Below are positions 31,908 through 41,004 of a stretch of 62,262 nt of DNA, piece by piece; position 1 is the first letter of the stretch; each line of letters starts with the position of its first letter. This DNA comes from Chthoniobacteraceae bacterium (GTDB lineage: Bacteria > Verrucomicrobiota > Verrucomicrobiia > Chthoniobacterales > Chthoniobacteraceae), in NCBI GenBank assembly GCA_947476255.1, contig CANJPY010000016.1, positions 1 to 62,262 on the forward strand, read 5' to 3'. The translations under genes were made by a program, and so were the position numbers. Under the pieces are notes generated by a model that did not search any database, was not told the DNA's origin, and worked only from the letters and a program-made list of their open reading frames with translations.

Positions 31908-33380
31908 TCAGGCGAGAAGCGCCTGAATCACATTCGCCTTCTCCACTCCCGTAAGCCGAAAATCCAAGCCCTGCGAACGGAACGTGAAACGTTCGTGATC
32001 AATTCCCAGCAGATGCATGATCGTAGCGTGGAAATCGCGCACATGTACGGGATCGCGCGTGATGTTGTAGGAGAAATCATCCGTCTCACCGTACACCGTC
32101 CCCCCCTTGGCGCCTCCGCCCGCCATCCACATCGTAAAGCAGCGCGGATGATGATCGCGGCCGTAATTCTCGCGCGTCAGGCCGCCCTGCGAATACACCG
32201 TGCGCCCAAACTCGCCTCCCCAAATAATGAGAGTGTCTTCAAACATGCCGCGACTCTTGAGGTCGTTGATCAGACCAAACGTCGCCTGATCAATGTCCTT
32301 ACACTGCGAAGGCATCCGTTTTGCCAGATTACCGTGGTGATCCCAGTTGTTGAGGTACAACTGCACAAAACGCACCCCGCGCTCCACCAAACGCCGGGAC
32401 ATCAAGGCGCCGTTTGCAAACGTTCCGGGCGTACGCGCATCTTCCCCGTAAAGCTCGAACGTGCTTTGCGGCTCCTTCGAAAGGTCCGTGAGTTCGGGCA
32501 CGCTGCTCTGCATGCGATAGGCCATTTCGTACTGCTGAATACGCGTGCGTGTTTCCGGATCGCCAAGCGCGTCGAGATTCAGCGTGTTCAGTGCATTGAT
32601 ACTGTCCAGGCTCCTACGGCGCAGTGCCTGGGGCACGCCCGGCGGGTTGTTGATAAACAGGATGGGATCACCTTTGCTGCGGAACGAAACGCCGGCATGT
32701 TCCCCGGGCAAATAGCCGCTGCTCCATAATTTGGACGAAATCGCCTGCTCCTGCTCGCGGTTCGTCGGATTCGCCACAAGCACCACAAACGTGGGCAAAT
32801 TCTGGTTCACCGCGCCCAGTCCGTAACTCACCCACGAGCCCATGCAGGGACGCCCCCCGATCTGCGAGCCTGTTTGCATCTCGGTAATCGCTGGCTCGTG
32901 GTTGATTGCCTCCGTGTGCATGGAGCGGATGAACGCCATGTCATCCACGCACTTCGCCGTCTGCGGCAGAAGTTCGCTCACCCACATGCCGCTTTTTCCG
33001 TGCTGCGCGAATTGAAACTTGGACGGCGCCACAGGGAAGCGCGCCTGCCCGCTGGTCATGCCCGTCAGACGCTGCCCATTGCGGATGCTGTCTGGGAGAT
33101 CCTTGTCGTACATCTCGGCCAGACCCGGCTTGTAGTCGTACAAGTCGAGCTGGGAGGGGCCACCCACCATGTGCAGATAAATGACGTACTTGGCCTTTGG
33201 TACGAAATGCGGCACGGAACGCACGTCGCCGAGGGCCCCAATGGCACCGGTCTGGCCCAGCAGCGTTCCGAGCGCCGCGGTGCCCAGAACACTGGCCCCC
33301 TTGCCCACAAATTGCCGCCGAGTGAGGGCTGTCTTTGCTTCCGGAGAGAGGTTTCTGAACAAATAAGAATTGCAGTTCAT
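31908..33380 (-). CDS. DUF1501 domain-containing protein, Tat-exported
   Basis: A 490-residue DUF1501 (sulfatase-superfamily-like) protein. The Tat signal RRQFVGKG is at residues 21-28. Typical motifs follow: YVIYLHMVGGPSQLDLYDYKP, an AINHEPAITEMQTG segment, LVERGVRFVQLYLNNWDHHGN, and the metal-site-like IWGGEFGRT and GRDHHPRCFTMWMAGGG. The start at 33380 is 37 bp after the DUF1549/DUF1553 gene; the longer frame to 33734 is out-of-frame overlap with that gene. In PVC bacteria DUF1501 and DUF1553 genes travel as a pair, with a presumed but unproven role in periplasmic degradation of sulfated or complex glycans. Confidence 0.9.
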   Translation of the reverse strand: MNCNSYLFRNLSPEAKTALTRRQFVGKGASVLGTAALGTLLGQTGAIGALGDVRSVPHFVPKAKYVIYLHMVGGPSQLDLYDYKPGLAEMYDKDLPDSIRNGQRLTGMTSGQARFPVAPSKFQFAQHGKSGMWVSELLPQTAKCVDDMAFIRSMHTEAINHEPAITEMQTGSQIGGRPCMGSWVSYGLGAVNQNLPTFVVLVANPTNREQEQAISSKLWSSGYLPGEHAGVSFRSKGDPILFINNPPGVPQALRRRSLDSINALNTLNLDALGDPETRTRIQQYEMAYRMQSSVPELTDLSKEPQSTFELYGEDARTPGTFANGALMSRRLVERGVRFVQLYLNNWDHHGNLAKRMPSQCKDIDQATFGLINDLKSRGMFEDTLIIWGGEFGRTVYSQGGLTRENYGRDHHPRCFTMWMAGGGAKGGTVYGETDDFSYNITRDPVHVRDFHATIMHLLGIDHERFTFRSQGLDFRLTGVEKANVIQALLA

Positions 33381-33417
33381 AAAGCAGAATGAAGTCGGTG
33401 AAATGTTGTCCGATGAT

Positions 33418-36400
33418 CTATTTATTGAGCACTTCGTCCAAATTGAGCACCTGGTTACACACCATCGTCCAGGCCGCCAGCGAAGCCGGCGGGCACGTCG
33501 CCGCGGGTTTGGTTTCCCCCACGGAAAGAAGCGCGGTGGCGTCCTCGGGATGGGCCTTGTAATGGGCTGCAAAATCTTGACTGCTCTTGAGCAAGATCTC
33601 TTTTTCCTTCGCCGTGGGCGGCCGCCCCAGAGCGCGCACCATGATGTATTCCATCGCCTTGGCATCCTCGTTGCCCGCCGCCGCCAGTGCGCTCTCGGCA
33701 AGCCGACGAGCCGCCTCCACATACTGCGGGTCATTCAGGGTCGCCAGAGCCTGAAGCGGCGTATTGGTGCGCTCCCTGCGCACACAACTCACTTCGCGGC
33801 TCGGTGCGTTAAAAACATCCATCGACGCGGGAGGCGCCATGCGCTTCCAAAAAGTGTACATCGAGCGTCGGTAAAGCGACTCGCCCCTGTCTTGCACATA
33901 ATTGCGCGTATTGCCGCCCGGTAATCCCACCAACTCCCAGATCCCCTCCGGTTGGTAAGGGCGCACCGACGGACCGTACATTTTTCCAGACAACAAACCG
34001 CTGGCAGCAAGCGCGTAGTCACGCACCATCTCAGCGTCCATGCGGAAACGAGGCGCACGCGAGATCAAGGCATTGTCGCGGTCCTTTTCCAGTTTCGCGG
34101 GAGTGACAACCGCGGACTGCCGGTAGGCGGCACTGGTAAAGATCAGTTTAAACAACCGGCGCACGTCTCCTCCATTATCGCGGAAGTCTGCCGCCAGCCA
34201 GTCGAGGAGTTCCGCGTTCGAGGGTTTCATTCCCATGACTCCAAAATCATCCGTGGTTCGTACAATCCCCTGGCCGAAGACTTCCTGCCAAAAACGGTTC
34301 ACGGTGACCCGCGGCGTCAGAGGGTTGCGCTTGTCCATGAGCCACTGCGCGAGCCCAAGGCGATTTTTGGGGGCACCCTCCGGGAGCGCATGCAACGCTG
34401 CCGGTGGAAGCGCCTCCACTTCATCTCCCAATTTGTTGTACTGCCCGCGAATCATCACGTTAGCCATGGGCATCTTGTCGCCCACTTCCTTTTGAATATG
34501 CGTGATCAAGCTGCGCTCTTTGATCGACTCAGACTCGGCCTCCAACCCCGCAAGCTTTGCGCTCAGCGCTTGGTACTCTGCATCGTCCTGCGTTAGAAAA
34601 TGCTGCAGCAACGCTTCGGTTTGCGCCGCCGAACGTTTTGCAGGCTCCACCGCAAGCGCCGTCACCAGCGCTGGAAATCCAAGCAGCGCTTTCACCTCGT
34701 TCGCGGCAAGCCGACGCCCGTACACCCGCACATCCTGCACCGCCCCACCCTCAAAGGGAGCGCCCGAACTGCGCTGTCCAATCAACAACGGTGCGTCCGC
34801 ATGAATCACAGCATTGGGTTTGAGGGTATTGGTGGCGGCCTTGAGTTTCTCCTCCTTGCCATCGACATACACCTTCACGCCGGACTCCTTGCCCGAGCCG
34901 TCATAGGTCACGAACACATGCTGCCAGGTTCCAGGCTTCACCACATTTCCAGTCGTCAATTTCAAGGCGTTCTCGGACCACTTATCAATGAGGTGCACAG
35001 CAAAACTCCGGTCCGACTGATACAAGTCGTAACCGCGAAGCCCCTGCTTTGCGTCCATCCGAGAGAGAATCGCTCCTTCCACTCCCACCTTGCCCGCGTT
35101 CACCCACGCGCCGTAGCTGAAGCCTTTTTTGAGTTCAAAGTCCGCCACATCTCCCAAAGAAACGGAAACGCCCGCTTTGAAAACCGGCGCCGAGCCCAAT
35201 TTCCCCCCAGTCACCCAATTCAAATCCCCCGTCGTCTTCAACGTTTTGGCAGCACCCATGACCAGTTCCGGATTTCCGACTCCCTCGCTCAACGGGACAC
35301 TCACCACCAGATCCTTGCTAGGCAACTCCGCATTAACACTCTCGGCGGTTGCCGAGGCAACCCACTTGTTGAACAACGGTTTCGCTGCGACTTTGCGCTG
35401 CTTCAAGGCCTCCCCGGTTTCAGCAAGCAAGCCGGGAAGCGCCGTCCAACGGGAACGGTCCGCTTCCACCGGCACCACAAGCACGGGACCTCTGCCATCT
35501 TTGACATTCCCATCCATGGCACCTTGCGTGGTGTTTCGGAAAAACGCCGCCATCGAATAATAGTCGCGCTGCGTGATCGGATCGAACTTGTGGTCATGGC
35601 ACTGCCCGCAGTTCATGGTCAATCCAAGATAAACCCACCCCATGGTCTGCACGCGGTCCGAAGCGTAAATCGCGAGATTTTCTTCAGGGATCGTTCCTCC
35701 TTCGCTGGTGGTGATGTTGCACCGCTGAAATCCCGTCGCAATGAGTTGGTCCTCGCGCGGGGAGGGAAGAAGGTCGCCCGCAATCTGCTCCACCGTGAAC
35801 TCCGAAAAGAGTTTATTGGAGTTAAACGCCCGGATCACCCAGTCGCGGTACAACCACATTTCACGATAGTTATCAATGTGCAGTCCGTGCGTATCGCCAT
35901 AACGCGCGGCATCCAGCCAGTAACGGCCCCTGTGTTCGCCCCACGCGGTGGTGTGCATCAGACGGTCGATCCATTCCGACAAGGCCTGTTCCTTATGGGC
36001 GCCGTAGTCTGCGAGAAAAGCTTCCATCTCCTCGGGCTTGGGAGGCAGTCCCGTCGCATCCAAATGGAGCCGGCGAAAAAGGGTCCGGGCATCCGCTTCC
36101 GGAGCCGGTTCGAGCCCGACAGCTTCGAGCTTGGCGAGGATCATTTGATCCAGTTCGTTTTTGCTCCAGGCGTTGTTCTTCACTTTGGGAAGCGGCGCCT
36201 TCGCGGGAGGAATAAAAGCCCAGTGGTTCTGCCAAGACGCCCCTGCTTCAATCCAGCTTTTGAGCAACGCGATTTCTTCGGGCTTGAGCTTCTTGTGCGA
36301 GTCAGGCGGCGGCATGACCTCCTCCTTGTCCGTGCTCAACAGCCGCTTGTAGAGCTCGCTTTCAGCGGCGTTCCCGCGCAGCACGGGCGCGGGGTCGTCC

Positions 36401-36648
36401 TTGCGTTTCTCAAACAACCCCGCCTCCGTATCCAGACGCAACCCAGCCTTACGCGTCCCCGGATCCGGACCGTGGCAAAAAAAACAGTTCTCCGCCAAAA
36501 TTGGACGAATATCGCGGTTAAAGCTTATGGCCGGCCCCGCAGAGCTCCCGGAAGAGGCTCCCTGCGTGAGTGCGGCCCCCTCACCCACGGAGGTGAAACC
36601 GGCCAAGGTGGTCAAACACAAGACTGAGCGGAAGAATGAGTAGTGCAT
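33418..36648 (-). CDS. DUF1549/DUF1553 protein with N-terminal cytochrome and central LamG domain
   Basis: A 1,076-residue exported protein: signal peptide (FFRSVLCLTTLAGFTSVGEGA), planctomycete cytochrome domain with CFFCHG at residues 55-60, DUF1549 (VEQIAGDLLP, then NCGQCHDHKFDP, a second CxxCH), then a concanavalin-like LamG insert (about 465-660, HVFVTYDGSGKESGVKVYVDGK) and DUF1553 (RVTVNRFWQEVFGQGIV, RRSMYTFWKRMAPP). The Met at 36648 is preferred to 36696 because the signal peptide follows directly. LamG could bind glycans. Expected partner: the downstream DUF1501 protein. Confidence 0.9.
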   Translation of the reverse strand: MHYSFFRSVLCLTTLAGFTSVGEGAALTQGASSGSSAGPAISFNRDIRPILAENCFFCHGPDPGTRKAGLRLDTEAGLFEKRKDDPAPVLRGNAAESELYKRLLSTDKEEVMPPPDSHKKLKPEEIALLKSWIEAGASWQNHWAFIPPAKAPLPKVKNNAWSKNELDQMILAKLEAVGLEPAPEADARTLFRRLHLDATGLPPKPEEMEAFLADYGAHKEQALSEWIDRLMHTTAWGEHRGRYWLDAARYGDTHGLHIDNYREMWLYRDWVIRAFNSNKLFSEFTVEQIAGDLLPSPREDQLIATGFQRCNITTSEGGTIPEENLAIYASDRVQTMGWVYLGLTMNCGQCHDHKFDPITQRDYYSMAAFFRNTTQGAMDGNVKDGRGPVLVVPVEADRSRWTALPGLLAETGEALKQRKVAAKPLFNKWVASATAESVNAELPSKDLVVSVPLSEGVGNPELVMGAAKTLKTTGDLNWVTGGKLGSAPVFKAGVSVSLGDVADFELKKGFSYGAWVNAGKVGVEGAILSRMDAKQGLRGYDLYQSDRSFAVHLIDKWSENALKLTTGNVVKPGTWQHVFVTYDGSGKESGVKVYVDGKEEKLKAATNTLKPNAVIHADAPLLIGQRSSGAPFEGGAVQDVRVYGRRLAANEVKALLGFPALVTALAVEPAKRSAAQTEALLQHFLTQDDAEYQALSAKLAGLEAESESIKERSLITHIQKEVGDKMPMANVMIRGQYNKLGDEVEALPPAALHALPEGAPKNRLGLAQWLMDKRNPLTPRVTVNRFWQEVFGQGIVRTTDDFGVMGMKPSNAELLDWLAADFRDNGGDVRRLFKLIFTSAAYRQSAVVTPAKLEKDRDNALISRAPRFRMDAEMVRDYALAASGLLSGKMYGPSVRPYQPEGIWELVGLPGGNTRNYVQDRGESLYRRSMYTFWKRMAPPASMDVFNAPSREVSCVRRERTNTPLQALATLNDPQYVEAARRLAESALAAAGNEDAKAMEYIMVRALGRPPTAKEKEILLKSSQDFAAHYKAHPEDATALLSVGETKPAATCPPASLAAWTMVCNQVLNLDEVLNK

Positions 36649-36884
36649 GCGTTGGAGAAGAGGAAAACTGCAATCAAAGCACGAAGTCGTTTCCAATCAT
36701 AGGAACAACCACCCAGAGGCAAGAAACTTTGAGCCACGTGGAAGGGGTGCCACGGAAGCCATTGAGGCAGCCTTTTTAAAAGCGGCCTCAATTTTTGCCC
36801 GGTATGAAAAAAGGCCCGGACTGCCTCGATTACCCTCCGGTTCCGCACGCTAAGATCACGCGCGCGCTGGCGTCCTCGCGGACG
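36649..36884. other. Intergenic region with two weak hairpins
   Basis: 236 bp. A 7-bp stem (TTGAGGC/GCCTCAA, about 36762-36792) is followed by TTTTT on the plus strand. A second short stem (36811-36825) precedes six T on the minus strand and may terminate the DUF1080 gene weakly. No gene seen. Confidence 0.3.
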
Positions 36885-37853
36885 CTACTTGATCACAAGC
36901 CACACATTCCTGTAGTACACAGGATTGCCGTGTCCCTGCAATTGGATCGCACCTCCCGTGGCGTCCTCCTTCTTGCCGCCTCCCGTGGGACCATCAATCT
37001 CCGCCTGTTCGTGAATCAGAACTCCGTTGTGTTTGACCGTGATCACCGCATTTTTGGTCTTCATTCCGGAGCCATCAAATTTGGCCGCCGTAAAGTCGAT
37101 GTCGTACGTCTGCCAACGCAGAGGAGGAAAACACATGTTCACCGCAGGCGCCTTTTTTTGATAAAGCCCGCCGCATTCGTTGCTCACCCCCTTGAGGCCA
37201 AAACTGTCGAGCACCTGCACCTCATAGCGGTCCTGATTGTAGACGCCACTGTTTGCGCGGTCCTGCCCCCGGCCAAGCGGCTTAAAGGGCAACAGAAACT
37301 CCACATGCAGGGTGTAGTCCTGAAAATCTGCGCGCTGCGTCTTCGACCCGGAGGCAAGCAGATGCCGATTCAAGTCGTCAAAGTGCCCGCCCACAAAAGC
37401 GTCACAGTTGGTACCGTCAAAAAGCACAACCGCACCCTGTGGCGCTTTGGCTCCCACTGTGGGACTTTCGCGCTCCACCTTCTTCAGGGTCACCTTACCG
37501 CCAGGCCCTTCGAGATTCGCGCCATTCAAGCTCAACGCGACCTTCCAGGCGTCCCCTTTAAAATCAACCTTCTCACCCTCGAGTTTGGCCTCCATTTCCA
37601 CCTTCTCCGATTTGTCCCATCCGGCTCCCGGAAGCCCGCCCTGATGAATCACAGCGCGAAACGTCTGGTTGCCCAAGGCAATCACCTGTAAGCCGATTTT
37701 TTCAGCGGCGTATTCCCCCTGTAAACGAAAGTCAGGCCCCTCCGTCAGCGCCTCCTCCTCCGTCAGGTAGGTCTTCGGCTTCGGTTTGGCCTCTTGCGCC
37801 AAGAGTTGGGGGGCAAGGCTGAGACCTATGGCGATAAGGACAGGGATTTTCAT
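36885..37853 (-). CDS. DUF1080 family (3-keto-disaccharide hydrolase-like) exported protein
   Basis: A 322-residue protein. A signal peptide (IPVLIAIGLSLAPQLLAQ) starts at Met 37853; the open frame to 38078 is ignored because of this. An N-terminal unique part (about 20-130) is followed by the DUF1080 concanavalin-like domain: VVLFDGTNCDAF, DYTLHVEFLLPF, RANSGVYNQDRYEVQVLDS, the Cys-containing ECGGLYQKKAPAVNMC, WQTYDIDFTAAKF, and a C-terminal GAIQLQGHGNPVYYRNVWL. DUF1080 proteins cleave 3-keto-glycosides or bind glycans in the periplasm, which fits the dehydrogenase-rich neighbourhood. Confidence 0.9.
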   Translation of the reverse strand: MKIPVLIAIGLSLAPQLLAQEAKPKPKTYLTEEEALTEGPDFRLQGEYAAEKIGLQVIALGNQTFRAVIHQGGLPGAGWDKSEKVEMEAKLEGEKVDFKGDAWKVALSLNGANLEGPGGKVTLKKVERESPTVGAKAPQGAVVLFDGTNCDAFVGGHFDDLNRHLLASGSKTQRADFQDYTLHVEFLLPFKPLGRGQDRANSGVYNQDRYEVQVLDSFGLKGVSNECGGLYQKKAPAVNMCFPPLRWQTYDIDFTAAKFDGSGMKTKNAVITVKHNGVLIHEQAEIDGPTGGGKKEDATGGAIQLQGHGNPVYYRNVWLVIK

Positions 37854-37899
37854 GGTCAAATTTGAAATACGTTTTTCGATCTCGTTGTAAAATCCATTC

Positions 37900-38769
37900 T
37901 TAATTGGCGAATTTCTGCTGCTGCAGCCAGTACAAACACACGCCCGCCCAAGGATGATGCGGCCCCCCGTTGCGCCCGCCTCCGAGCCCCATGCCGTGGC
38001 CTCCTTTTTCGAAGATATGCAGTTCAAACGGCACCCCGTTCGTACGCAGCGCCGCGGCGAACTGAGTCGAGTTTTCAATCTTCACCCCCTTGTCCTCCCA
38101 AGTATGCCAGAGGAACGTCGGCGGCGTGTCCTTGGTCACCTGCTTTTCGTTGGAAAGCAGTTCGACAAGAGCAGCCTCAGGCTCCGACCCGAGGAGGTTC
38201 TTTTTGGAGCCGCCGTGGGTAAACTCCCCCATCGTTATCACCGCATAACAGAGAATTCCGAGATCAGGCCGAGAACTCAGGCGCTCCACCGGATCCTGTG
38301 CGTCTGGAGTTCCTGGGTCAAAGTGTGTCAACAAGGTGGAGGCGAGATGCCCGCCCGCACTCGAGCCCATGATCCCGACGCGCTTCACGTCGATCTTCCA
38401 TTCGTCCGCTTTGGCCCGAGTCAAGCGGACCGCCCGCGCGGCGTCGTTGAGCATCGCAGGATGACGGTAACCCTTGGAGCCCAGCCGGTATTTTAAAACA
38501 ATCCCGGCCACTCCGTTCTCCGCCAACCACTCCGCATACCCACGCCCCTCGTGGTCTGCCAAACCGCCATAGCCGCCCCCCGGACAAATCACCATCGCGG
38601 CGCCTGTGGCCTTGTCCGGAGCGGGTAAAAACGCCGTCAACGTTGGAACATCCCACTCATTGCTCCCGAGCGCTCCCGGAGCGCCTCCCGGCCACAAAGG
38701 AACGGGATCCAAAGGAGCACCTTGAAGAGTGAGGGAGACGCCAAGAAGCAAAAGAGTGAGAAAACGCAT
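37900..38769 (-). CDS. Exported alpha/beta hydrolase (BD-FAE/acetyl-esterase-like)
   Basis: A 289-residue protein with a signal peptide (RFLTLLLLGVSLTLQGA) at Met 38769. The oxyanion segment is VICPGGGYGGLADHEG, the nucleophile Ser is in IMGSSAGGHLAS, and a C-terminal His is in FEKGGHGMGLGG. These features match bacterial esterases that deacylate hemicellulose side chains, often found near xylan- or pectin-degrading genes. The stop lies 46 bp upstream of the DUF1080 gene, so the two are probably co-transcribed. Substrate is inferred from family only. Confidence 0.88.
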   Translation of the reverse strand: MRFLTLLLLGVSLTLQGAPLDPVPLWPGGAPGALGSNEWDVPTLTAFLPAPDKATGAAMVICPGGGYGGLADHEGRGYAEWLAENGVAGIVLKYRLGSKGYRHPAMLNDAARAVRLTRAKADEWKIDVKRVGIMGSSAGGHLASTLLTHFDPGTPDAQDPVERLSSRPDLGILCYAVITMGEFTHGGSKKNLLGSEPEAALVELLSNEKQVTKDTPPTFLWHTWEDKGVKIENSTQFAAALRTNGVPFELHIFEKGGHGMGLGGGRNGGPHHPWAGVCLYWLQQQKFAN

Positions 38770-38869
38770 AAGAGGGGTAGAGACGAAATTTGAGCAGCAC
38801 TCGCCGCCACACAATCAATGGAGTGAATCCCGAAGCGTCCTTTCACTTAGAGTCCGAAGAGCGCACACA

Positions 38870-38905
38870 AAAAACAGCCCTCGCGTGAATTCTCAAATCA
38901 AGGGC
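38870..38905 (-). terminator. Candidate terminator of the glutamine amidotransferase gene
   Basis: On the minus strand GCCCT (38905-38901) pairs with AGGGC (38881-38877), followed by TGTTTTTTG (38876-38868). The stem overlaps the stop codon of the upstream gene. Short stem, good T-run. Confidence 0.45.
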
Positions 38906-39636
38906 GCTGGACTAACCGCGTTCCAGGGACTTTGAGAGCTGTTTCTCCCGGCTTTCGCCAAAAATTTCAGCACCTCCACCAGAAGCTCGTTGGCGACTTG
39001 ATAATTCTTGGAGGGGGCGGCCAGCAGTTGCGCCGCCGACTGTACGTACTGGGAGGGGACCAACTCGTCGCCGCACGCTTCCACCAGTGCGCGCACCGCT
39101 CGTGGCGTCATTTCCAAATGAAACTGCATGCCAATCACCGAGTCTCCCACCTGAAACGCCTGGTTTTGACAGACCCCGCTTTTGGCAAGATGAAGCGCGC
39201 CTTCGGGCAGGTCAAAGGTCTCACCATGCCAGTGAAAAACCGGCGTTGACTTCGGAAACTCGAACGATGTCATCAACGCCGTTGGAGAGCCCAATACGGG
39301 AAACCAGCCGATTTCCTGCACCGCACTCCGATACACCTTGGCCCCAAGAGCGCTCGCAATCAGTTGCGCCCCCATACAAATACCCAGCGTGGGAACCCCG
39401 GCTTCAATGCACTTGCGGATAAAAGCCTTCTCCCGCACCAGCCAGGGATACTCCCGTTCGTCGTTCACACTCATCGGCCCCCCCAGAATGATGAGCAACT
39501 GGATGGAGTCAGGCTCAGGGAACTCTTCAGATTCAAAAAAACGTGTGAAAGAAAACACATAACCTACTTGCCCGAGCCAGTTCTCGATAAAACCAAGCCC
39601 CTCAAAGGGAACATGTTGAAGAGTGTGGGCACGCAT
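38893..39636 (-). CDS. Class I glutamine amidotransferase
   Basis: A 247-residue stand-alone class I amidotransferase (GuaA-type N-domain fold). The nucleophile elbow is LGICMGAQLIASALG, with the oxyanion strand LLIILGGPMSVND before it; the catalytic His-x-Glu is in GMQFHLEMT. VFHWHGETFDLPEGA is typical of stand-alone members annotated as GMP-synthase-like or gamma-glutamyl-hydrolase-like. The acceptor is unknown. Apparently monocistronic, with a terminator overlapping its end. Confidence 0.9.
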   Translation of the reverse strand: MRAHTLQHVPFEGLGFIENWLGQVGYVFSFTRFFESEEFPEPDSIQLLIILGGPMSVNDEREYPWLVREKAFIRKCIEAGVPTLGICMGAQLIASALGAKVYRSAVQEIGWFPVLGSPTALMTSFEFPKSTPVFHWHGETFDLPEGALHLAKSGVCQNQAFQVGDSVIGMQFHLEMTPRAVRALVEACGDELVPSQYVQSAAQLLAAPSKNYQVANELLVEVLKFLAKAGRNSSQSPWNAVSPAPLI

Positions 39637-39810
39637 GAATGGGAGGCAGGCGGAAAATAGGACGACTAATGGAAACTAATGGAAAAACAAAGCATGCCAA
39701 ATCTCCGCTTCATTTGCGAAGTAGATTACATCCTTAAAGAAACGTGGATGCTTCCCCTCCCATAGCCCACCCATGGGTACTCTCAGCCGGCTCCTCACTC
39801 GTCCCCGATT

Positions 39811-40869
39811 TTACGGAACACGCCGAGGCTCCCTGCCGCACACCCACTCAATGCCGCGACAAAACCGTTCGCTCATAAAATCAGCGTGCCCACCCCTCGG
39901 CTCAAAAAAAACGGAATGGGTATGCTTTGAAATGGCCTCCCAAAGGGCGAGGGCTCCCTTTTGGGCACCAAAGGAATCCTGGTCCGGACCGTCCAAATAC
40001 ACGTTTTGGGAAGCCCCAAATACCTTCGGGTTGCGCCGCGCCAGCACCACAGGATCCTGCTCGAGCCACCGTTTCCAGACCTCCTCGCGCCAAACCCCGG
40101 CGCCATCGTACAACCACTCAAAGTCCCCGGGCGCGTCGCTCCCCTTGGGCGCGTATGCGGCGGAAAGTCCGAGCGCAAGCTGGACCTCGGAACTGGAGGG
40201 CATGATGCACTTGTCCGGTGCGGCCTTGTAGGCTTCCAATTGTCTCTGGGAAACGTGCTTCGCCCAACGCGCCAACAACTCCCGATGGGTGACCTCAAAA
40301 TCCGTATCCGGCGAAAGCGCCACCACTCCCCCGAAAAGCTCCGGTCGCAGCATCGCCAGACGAAGCGCTCCAAAGCCGCCACTGGAATGTCCCGCAATCA
40401 GGCGTTTGTGCGCAGAGACGGGAGCGCCAAAGTGTTTCTCCACGCTTGGAATTACCTCGTCCAACACGTAGTCCGCATAGTTTCCCTGCGCGCTCGAATT
40501 CAAATACTGCGAACCGCCCCAGCGATTTCTGCAATCAACCACCACCATCCGGAGGGGAATGCGCACCTGCGCCAGTTCCCCCAAAGCCCTTGCAAACGAA
40601 CCGCCCCCGGCGCCCAAAAACGAGTCCGCCCCGCCGCCATAGCCCGGAAGATAATAGACGGTGAACAGGGCGGAGTCCGCGGGCACGTTTTCTGGAGTAA
40701 AGACCGCCACACGCCTCTCAGCGGGATCTCCGAGCGGATTTCCCCGAAGCGTCACGCCGGGCACCGTAAAAGCCTCAAACCGAGACTCTGCATACCCGGA
40801 AAAACTCGCAGCAAGAGAAAGTAACGCAACCAGCAGCAGCCGGCAGAAACAGAAAGACGGGAAGTGCAT
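39811..40869 (-). CDS. Exported esterase, alpha/beta hydrolase (esterase D-like)
   Basis: About 352 residues from Met 40869, which directly precedes the signal peptide (LLLVALLSLAASFSGYA). An upstream Met at 40887 is also in frame. The nucleophile Ser is in IAGHSSGGFGALRLA, the His near the C terminus in PRGGHADFM, and an Asp probably in the DQDSFGAQ region. An N-terminal strand FTVYYLPGYGGGADSF fits the tributyrin-esterase/antigen-85-like group. It probably deacylates a sugar or small ester in the periplasm. No operon partner is evident. Confidence 0.82.
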   Translation of the reverse strand: MHFPSFCFCRLLLVALLSLAASFSGYAESRFEAFTVPGVTLRGNPLGDPAERRVAVFTPENVPADSALFTVYYLPGYGGGADSFLGAGGGSFARALGELAQVRIPLRMVVVDCRNRWGGSQYLNSSAQGNYADYVLDEVIPSVEKHFGAPVSAHKRLIAGHSSGGFGALRLAMLRPELFGGVVALSPDTDFEVTHRELLARWAKHVSQRQLEAYKAAPDKCIMPSSSEVQLALGLSAAYAPKGSDAPGDFEWLYDGAGVWREEVWKRWLEQDPVVLARRNPKVFGASQNVYLDGPDQDSFGAQKGALALWEAISKHTHSVFFEPRGGHADFMSERFCRGIEWVCGREPRRVP

Positions 40870-40930
40870 CCCGTGATTTTGGCCCAAAACAAACCTCTGG
40901 GCAACGCCACGCTCTCCACACCCAACCAGA

Positions 40931-40971
40931 AAGAAAAATCCCGCCTTTTATCCTTCCGGAAAAAGGCGGGA
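40931..40971 (-). terminator. Strong rho-independent terminator of the aldolase gene
   Basis: On the minus strand TCCCGCCTTTT (40971-40961) pairs with AAAAGGCGGGA (40949-40939), an 11-bp stem, followed by TTTTTCTTTCT. It lies 34 bp after the aldolase stop codon. Confidence 0.9.
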
Positions 40972-41004
40972 CAAATCTGTTGGAGCAAGTCCTTGCCGTC
41001 TGTG

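Noticed and set aside
34600-36627. 675-codon plus-strand frame
   Set aside because: Long, but antisense to the DUF1549/DUF1553 gene whose domains and CxxCH motifs are unmistakable.
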